Source of the DNA: Pollenia angustigena
Taxonomy: Eukaryota; Arthropoda; Insecta; Diptera; Polleniidae
Length of the DNA: 64,000 nucleotides
NCBI GenBank assembly: GCA_930367215.1
Contig: OV884059.1
Span: 23,894,945 to 23,958,944, forward strand
Reading direction: 5' to 3'
Both the position numbers and the translations under genes were made by a program. This document shows positions 57,940-64,000 of this stretch, one piece after another (within the stretch, counting starts at the first letter, position 1; every line of letters begins with the position of its first letter). A model generated the notes under the pieces. The model saw only the letters and a program-made list of their open reading frames with translations, did not search any database and was not told the DNA's origin.

Positions 57940-58964
57940 GGTAACTAAAAGAGAGAGAAGGTTAGGAAAAATAATGTGAGTTATAAAAGTTTATTATGAG
58001 TGGATAATTAAGAAATTGCTAAGCATTTCTGTTTCATTAGGAAATTGCTTTTGTCCTTTGCTAATAATGAAGAGTGTGTAGATTTATAAAACTATTTAAC
58101 TGGTTTAACATGTACTAATAAAATGTTCATCATAAATAAATCAAAAAAATTTAAAGGATGATATAAAAAAAAAATAACTAGTTTCTGTTTTAGCTGCACG
58201 TAGTTTTATGAGTTTAAAATAAATTGCTGCAAACTTTTTTTGATTATAGTTTGTAGTGTTTCAAAGAAATAATTTTTGTTGCTTTCAAATTTTTTTTAAT
58301 AATAATAACAATTATGTATCTCTTTTAAAGTATTTGTTAAAGTTAGATAATTTCTTTGTAAAAATTCCAAAGTTATAAAAAATAATCATTTCATTTGAAC
58401 CAGCTGTCCTCGTTTTAATTCTTCGTATCTTGACTTGTGTGATGTTCAAAGTTTCAAAAGTTCTTCTTTTTTAAAAACATTTAATGCATTTGTAATTATT
58501 TCTTAAAGTGATTGTTTAGATTCGTTTGTAAGTTACTTCTTTTCTAAGCAAATCAAAACACTATTGAATATCAAAATCATTTTTTAAGTTATTTAAACAA
58601 CATGTTGCTTTTTTAAAGCATGTCAAGGTACAATTTATTAAACAAAATTATTTTATACATACTTTTTCGTTCATTATTAATAAACTAAATACATGTTAAT
58701 TACAAATTGTTGTTAGTCTTTGGACTCTTAAAGGTATTCGATTTATTGCTAAATTAATTAATTTGATAAAAAAAGTATCGGCGAATTAAAATTAAGAACA
58801 TGAATAATTAACGAAAGACTTTAAATGCAGATTATTAAATCAGCAAATTATAAAAAAAAAATTGTCTTTAAAAAAAAGCAAACTTTAAAAGAATTCTGTA
58901 GAAAAAGCTTAGTTTAAAAAAAATTACTAAGGTCCAATTTTTAAGATATTTTTTTTTTACAGGG
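57940..58964. other. Probable 5' intron or upstream region of the minus-strand gene
   Basis: No coding sequence is visible. A polypyrimidine tract plus AG sits five bases before the minus-strand ATG. This suggests that transcription starts in or beyond this stretch and that a leader intron is removed. I could not single out the upstream exon or a promoter. Confidence 0.4.
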
Positions 58965-59652
58965 GATGCCCCCTACTAATGCAATGCATTGTGTTGGTAT
59001 TAGGAAAATGGGTTATGAGGAGAAGGAAAGAGGCAGTAGTGTTTTTGGGCATTTAATTTGAATTTTTCCAAATTGTAGCCGACTGAGAAGACTTCTGCCG
59101 GGAGTCTATTCCACATACAGCTACTTCGACCAAGAAACGAATTTTCTCTGTAATGCGTTGTGCGATACATTGGACAGTCGACAACGAACGGATGTGATCT
59201 ACGTGAGTACTACGGGCATTTACCCGTGTCTCAGGGATAAGTTCGCTTATCCCAACTGAACACTTACCGAGGTTATATCGATAGAACAATGACGCACAAT
59301 CCACATTCCGACGATGCTCCAATGAGTCAATAGAGCTGGATACCCTACTGTCATTGATGAGCTTCATTCAAAAGTCTCAAGATATAGATCTTGAAGCCTC
59401 GGCCCAGATATGGGAGTTGTATTCCATTTTCGGTCGGATATAGGCGGCTTCAGATGGAGTGAAGCAGTTCTTGCACCGACACATGAAAAACATGTTGTTA
59501 CCATCGAACATCACATTGAATTTTCATGCCCAGAACATCAAGAGTATCTGATTCATCGATAGCTATGCCTCCCATGGAGTCCACAAGACGTCTGTTGACT
59601 TGCGAAAATTAAAATTGACCCTATTCGCAAGACCCCACTCGGAGAATAGTAT
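58965..59652 (-). pseudogene. Non-LTR retrotransposon ORF2 C-terminal remnant
   Basis: Reading the minus strand gives, in shifting frames, FSEWGLANRVNFNFRK, IAIDESDTLDVLGMKIQCDV, YNSHIWAEAS and MKLINDSRVSSSIDSLEHRR. It continues with VDCPMYRTTHYRENSFLG, RSSCMWNRLPAEVF and NLEKFKLNAQKHY. This series is the thumb and C-terminal part common to jockey/CR1-type insect LINE polymerases. Several frameshifts and stops break it. The catalytic palm and the 5' end are absent. It is not colinear with the LINE at 60.6-64 kb, so it belongs to another family. Confidence 0.65.
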
Positions 59653-59786
59653 TTAAATCTATATTCCGTTAATTTCCCTATAAACTTTAATCGTATTTAA
59701 TTTCTTCAGTGTTGTTTAAAAAGTCTAATTTAATTAAGATAAAAGTATGGTAGCACTACTAAATACAAAAAAAAAAAAGCAAATAA

Positions 59787-60135
59787 GAAAGTATAGTCGG
59801 TCAAGACGGACCATATATGTATGTTCCTATACCACAGTATATAAAAACAATTTTTGCAATTCTACCCTATTTAGGACTCATGGGCAATCATGGACCCACC
59901 TTAACAAAATTATGCTATGAGATTAAGATTCATGTAAAAGTTCTTTGTGCCGAATATTATTTAGATTTCTTGATCTATGTATATGAAATTTCAGGATGGG
60001 GGTTTATATGGGATCTATGGTTAAATATGGACCTACCAAGACAACATTTTATAAACCTTGAAATTTGGTACATAGGTTCTAATTGGCACAAGGACCAAGC
60101 CTATTGAAAATAGACACATAACCCCCATACAAGCT
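59787..60135 (+). repeat. Interspersed repeat B, copy 3
   Basis: It begins AGAAAGTATAGTCGGTCAAG, then ACCATATATG, TACCCTATTTAGGACTCATG, AACAAAATTATGCTATGAGA and TTCATGTAAAAGTTCTTTGT. It is colinear with copies at 21799 and 23260, and extends to TTTGGTACATAGGTTCTAA. The 96-codon open frame inside is not conserved in the other copies. Confidence 0.6.
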
Positions 60136-60261
60136 TATTTCCGGAAATGGGGGTTTGTTCCCATCTTATTAAGGGGTGTGCTGGAAATCCAAAACGTAAT
60201 ATCATCTGGGAATTTAATTCTCGTGGTGAGTAACATTTTTATAATTAATTTTCATACTAAC

Positions 60262-60459
60262 TCGAATGTGTAGTCCAAGTCAAATTACAATCCATAAAGC
60301 CTTCATACTTTAATAGGCCCATTCCATACAAAAAAAAAAAAAAAAAATAAAAAAATCTGATAGTGCATAGAAAAATATTCCTGAAAAATATTGATGGAAT
60401 GGGCCTATTAAAGTATGAAGACTTTATGGATTGTAATTTGACTTGGAATACACATTCGA
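60262..60459. repeat. Long hairpin: two 66-bp arms, two mismatches
   Basis: The arms 60262-60327 and 60394-60459 are inverse copies with only two mismatches (at about 60273 and 60300). Landmarks are TCGAATGTGTA, AAGTCAAATTACAATCC and TTAATAGGCCCATTCCAT. The 66-bp loop has an A run. High arm identity implies recent origin or conversion. A transcript would form a strong double-stranded stem. Confidence 0.75.
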
Positions 60460-60463
60460 ATTA

Positions 60464-60570
60464 CAGTGCACTGGCGATAAATAACCCTAATATATGAACA
60501 CCCCAAAATATGAACACTTATTTTCTTCCATTGACTACTCTAAAATATGAACTTGTGCAAAAGCTTTAAA
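60464..60570 (+). mobile_element. Pogo-like left end cut by the LINE
   Basis: TA (60462-60463) precedes CAGTGCACTGGCGATAAATA. Three words of the type AATATGAAC follow at 60500-60555, the kind of subterminal repetition seen in the Tigger remnant at 30.7 kb. The sequence stops at the LINE poly(A). The other end is presumably beyond the window. Confidence 0.4.
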
Positions 60571-60736
60571 ATATTTTTTTTTTTTTGTCATTATTTTTTT
60601 TTTTTTATTGAATCTTCATATATTAAATATGAACTAACAATAATTAATCAAATCTTAACCTAATACGTTATTTTATCTCCTGCCAGTGCCAGACAAAATT
60701 TTCTTCATCACGGGTTATGTTCACATTTATAGGTGT

Positions 60737-63400
60737 TTATCGCTCATCTAATTGGGTAAGTGCTGCAGTGTCTCTTCTTCTTAAGCGAGTGTGGCCGCCA
60801 TGATTTAAAATATTTCGAGCTAGTGGATTTGGGTGTTGTTCAAGCCTTTTTAAATATTTTATTGCATATTTTGTAATCATAGATTTCACTAGTGGCACAT
60901 TGAGATCCTTATGAATGTTTGAGTTTTTAACATACCAGGGAGCGGCTGTGATTATTCGAAGAAGTTTATTTTGGCGCCTTTGAATTTTGTCGATATTAGA
61001 GGCCGAGGCAGTGCCCCATAGTTGAATACCGTAGCACCAGATAGGCTTTAAGATAGAGTTGTAAAGTAGAAGCTTGCAATCGAGACTAAGGACAGAATTT
61101 CTTAAAATAATCCAATGAATTTGAATGGCTTTTAGTTTCATTTAAGTTAATTTTGCCTCTATATGGCATTTCCACGTTAATCGCCGATCCAGATGTATAC
61201 CGTGATATTTAACATGCGAATGTTGAGGAATTATTTGATTATTGATTGTAATAGGGGGGCAAGATTCCCGGCGCAAAGTGAATGTTATATGTACACATTT
61301 TTGCTCATTGACCATTATCCTCCATTGTCTTAACCATATTTCTAGTTGAAATATATGATGCTGTAAGTAACGCGATGCTTCATAACGATTTTCGTGGACG
61401 CCTAGAAAAGCTGTATCGTCTGCAAATGTTGAAGTTTGTGTGTAGTTGCTTGTTGGCATGTCCGAAGTATAAATTAAGTATAATAGGGGGCCCAGGATGC
61501 TGCCTTGTGGGACTCCAGCGGCAATGGGCTGAGGTGAACTTGAGAAATTTCCTTCTTTAATAATAAATTGACGACCGACTAAGTAGCTTTCTAGCAGCTT
61601 GTGTGTGTTTGCTGGTAAATTTTGCTTCAATTTGTGTAATAAGCCTTCATGCCAGACTTTTTCAAAAGCTTGCGAAACATCGATGAAGAGTGCTGAGCAA
61701 TATTTCTTTTCTTCAAATGCTTTTCTTATGACATTTACTATTCGATGAGTCTGCTCGATTGTGCTGTGTTTTCTTCTAAATCCGAACTGATGGTTTGGAA
61801 TACATCTATTTTCACTTAAAATTGGTGTTAATTTTGAAACTAATAATTTCTCAAACAGCTTTGACATATTTGATAATAAGCTAATAGGTCTATAAGACTC
61901 AACTTTTGTATGATCTTTACCTGGCTTTGGTATCATGGTAACTAAGGAAACCTTCCATTTTTCAGGATAGTATTCAAGGCGTAAAATAGCATTAAAAATA
62001 AAAAGAATAATTTTCTTTGCTATGCGAGGTAGCTCCAAAAGCATTTTATTACTGATTTTATCAATACCAGGTGCCTTCTTAGTGTTTAAATCACAAATAG
62101 CCTTTTCGATTTCTCTTATCTCAAATCTGAGGGGAATAGCTGCTCTAGCATCAACAGGTGGTAACTCGACCGCAATATTGTGAGATATATTTGGTGTAAA
62201 TACGTTTTTCAAATGATTTACAAACAGGTTTCCTTTTTCATTATCATTTCTTGCCCAACTACCATTCAAGTTTCTTAATGGTGGCTTAGATATAACTGGC
62301 CTTTTTAGATTTCTAGCTGCACGCCATAATGAGTAGTCAGATTGTGGAGTTGCATCAAGTTCCTTAAGATATTTTTCTAGAGAAGCCGTTTTCTGATTCT
62401 GTAGTAACTTTCTAAGCCTTTTTGTGCATTCTTTTAATAAAATCTTAAGTTGCGGGGATCTGTAAAGTTGCCACTCTCTTCGAACTCTCCTTTTTTCAGT
62501 CAAGAGCCGCTCGACATCTGAAGAACATATTTTATTATTTTTAATTTTTTTGGGGGTAACGCTGGAGTGTTGAACAGCTAGTTTAAGATAACTGTCAAAG
62601 TTAACAAGAGAGAGATCCACATTCTCCGGTGTACTAAGCGGAATATTTTCTGTGCAATGGGCACTGAGAAATTTTTTATATTTTAACCAATTTATTTGTG
62701 TGGCTGGCGTCGCTAAGTAACCTGACGGAAATACAATTCTATTTGGGTTCGATATAGTAACAATTGTAGGTGTGTGGTCGGATGATAATTCTAAGGAAGC
62801 TTCAACATGAATCGTTTCTGTGGGGATGTTTTTAACCACGCCAAAGTCGATAACATCTGGAATTTTTTGCTGATCAGTAGGCCAATATGTTGGTTGCCCG
62901 CTCGCGACCACATTTAAACCCATTTTAGAGATTGTGTTAAACAAAACACGACCTTTTTGTGTTATAAGTCGTGACCCCCAGAAGGTATGTTTAGCGTTAT
63001 AATCGCCAGCGGCCAGAAAACAGGGTCCTAATGATTTATAATATTTATAATATTGGCCTTCTGATATGGAAAATCTAGGTGGAGAGAATAAAGAAGAAAT
63101 TACTATGTTTCGATTTAGCTCCTCAACACAAATAGTCGTTGCTTGCAGATAGTCTTCACGGTGATCACACATAATGTAGTGTTTGACTCGAGTTTTTATT
63201 AAGATGGCAGAACCTCCACAAGCTCTATCTCGAGGGTCCTTGGTATCATATAGTATATAACCATTGATTTTAAACGTATTTCTTGAGGTCAAATGAGTTT
63301 CAGAAATCATCATGACATCAATTTGTTTATTTTTAAGAAAGTATTCTAATTCATTTTTATGTTGGCGGATGCCGTTTGCGTTCCAAAAACAAATTTTTAA
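60737..63400 (-). pseudogene. LINE ORF2: AP-like endonuclease and reverse transcriptase with one nonsense codon
   Basis: The frame opens at about 63400, overlapping the end of ORF1, with KICFWNANGIRQHKNELEYF. No ATG sits at that point; the first is at 63313 in MMISETHL, inside the endonuclease, so translation may depend on coupling to ORF1. The endonuclease has the N in WNANG, E in ISETHL, D and N in AAGDYNAKHTFWG, and SSDH. The polymerase has KAPGIDKI, LFIDVSQAFEKVWHEGL, GVPQGSILGPLLY, TFADDTAFL, and VKYHGIHLDRRLTWK. A TAA at 61144-61142 after IEAKLT interrupts it. The same frame continues to LDER at 60737, a C-terminal domain of about 134 codons with IWCYGIQLWGTAS and IQRRQNKLLR. Everything else is intact. 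Confidence 0.85.
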
Positions 63401-64000
63401 ACAGTTAATGGTTTGTTAAATACAGCTTGCAATAACATCGATTGCATTCTAAGCATTTCCTGCATCATATTACCCATTGTGTTCGTAAAATTATTTACTG
63501 TTTGCACTAATGTTTCCATGGTTTTTTCTAAACGACTTAAATTAGAAACCGGAGTTTCATCATTACTTGGCGAGGCACCTTGCATTGGCCGATGGTTTGA
63601 TTTTAGGACGTTAGCGTAAGAAGTTCTGTTATTACTAGGCTGGGGGGCTTGAATTGCATTTGTGTTTACCTGATTTGCAACCTGCATTTGAGGGGTATTT
63701 GTTTTCGGTCCAACCGTCTGCTTGACAATATTATATACTGGGCATCCTCTATAATTGGCAGTGTGATTACCGCCACAGTTGCTACATTTTTTTACGTTGG
63801 GGTCGGTTTTAGACTTATCGCAAGAAACTGTACCGTGTAGTTCACCACATACTACGCAGACAGGGGGTAACTAGCAGTATGCCTTGGTATGGCCAAATTC
63901 TTGGCAGTTTAAGCACTGAACAGGTCCATTTTTTTTGTGCGGCTCTTCTATAGTTATTCTTCTGTAGAGAATATATTTTAAATTGTAAATAGGATGTGTT
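63397..64000 (-). pseudogene. LINE ORF1 (nucleocapsid-like), partial, one nonsense codon
   Basis: The readable part begins at the window edge. It shows a first CCHC knuckle, CLNCQEFGHTKAYC, immediately followed by TAG at 63873-63871. Then come CVVCGELHGTVSCDKSK and CSNCGGNHTANYRGC, giving the three-knuckle array usual in jockey-type ORF1. The C-terminal portion is hydrophilic, with a possible helix MMQEMLRMQSMLLQAV, and stops at 63397. The protein should bind the element's RNA and form a ribonucleoprotein. The N-terminal part lies outside the window. Confidence 0.75.

Larger units (their letters stand above)
60571..64000 (-). mobile_element. Jockey-clade LINE, nearly intact, 5' end outside window
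   Basis: Minus-strand order is ORF1 (zinc knuckles), ORF2 (endonuclease then reverse transcriptase), a roughly 130-base 3' UTR, and an A-rich tail (T runs at 60578-60613 on the plus strand). Both ORFs are open except for one nonsense codon each, so the copy is young. It appears to have landed in the pogo-like element at 60464. No RNase H follows the reverse transcriptase, as in the jockey clade. Confidence 0.8.

Noticed and set aside
59817..60107. 96-codon plus-strand open frame
   Set aside because: Lies wholly in interspersed repeat B and is not open in the other copies.

Overview
This 64 kb window is AT-rich nuclear DNA from a higher fly (Diptera, Brachycera). I infer this from intron size and splice style, a TATA/Inr promoter of insect type, a jockey-clade LINE, rosa-like DD41D mariner elements, PIF/Harbinger, hAT and pogo-like debris, and fly-type interspersed repeats. 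A calyptrate such as a blowfly or house-fly relative fits best, but the species cannot be fixed from the sequence alone. Protein-coding content is low: two host genes in about 12 kb. The rest is intergenic or intronic DNA made largely of decayed and nested transposons.

Layout. 1-45.6 kb: no convincing host gene. It holds palindromic MITEs (915-1064, 4250-4412, 11162-11239, 41505-41752, 42277-42397), a PIF/Harbinger remnant with a transposase scrap (2473-2961), a 1.04 kb TIR element (2970-4008), a Helentron-like composite (6226-7670), a roughly 360-bp tandem array (9830-10790), and a three-level nest in which a DD41D mariner sits in a LINE RNase H region inside a hAT-like element (13460-15884). 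Two further hAT-type elements have readable 8-bp target duplications (24373-25995 and 27371-28834). A cluster at 30.7-33.1 kb holds a Tigger/pogo remnant and two more DD41D copies. Three copies of a palindromic MITE lie at 35.4-35.9 kb and 42.5 kb.

45.7-53.0 kb, plus strand: a six-exon gene for a secreted protein of about 2,291 residues. It has a signal peptide split by the first intron, a short coiled coil, EAR/EPTP-like beta-propeller repeats, a possible furin site, a long run of LNG-type modules, and a second propeller-like region. I suspect the fs(1)Nasrat / fs(1)polehole / closca class of fly eggshell proteins, but this is unproven. Its last intron uses a GC donor.

53.4-57.9 kb, minus strand: a three-exon gene for a secreted Thr/Pro-rich protein of about 1,462 residues. 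Ten short amphipathic-helix repeats are separated by mucin-like linkers. The two genes are tail to tail, with poly(A) signals about 280 bp apart. Both are large, secreted, repeat-built proteins, but shared function is only a guess.

58.9-64.0 kb: the C-terminal remnant of a non-LTR retrotransposon, an interspersed repeat, a 66-bp-arm hairpin, a truncated pogo-like end, and a nearly intact jockey-clade LINE on the minus strand (ORF1 partial, ORF2 endonuclease plus reverse transcriptase). The LINE carries one nonsense codon in each ORF and runs off the right edge.
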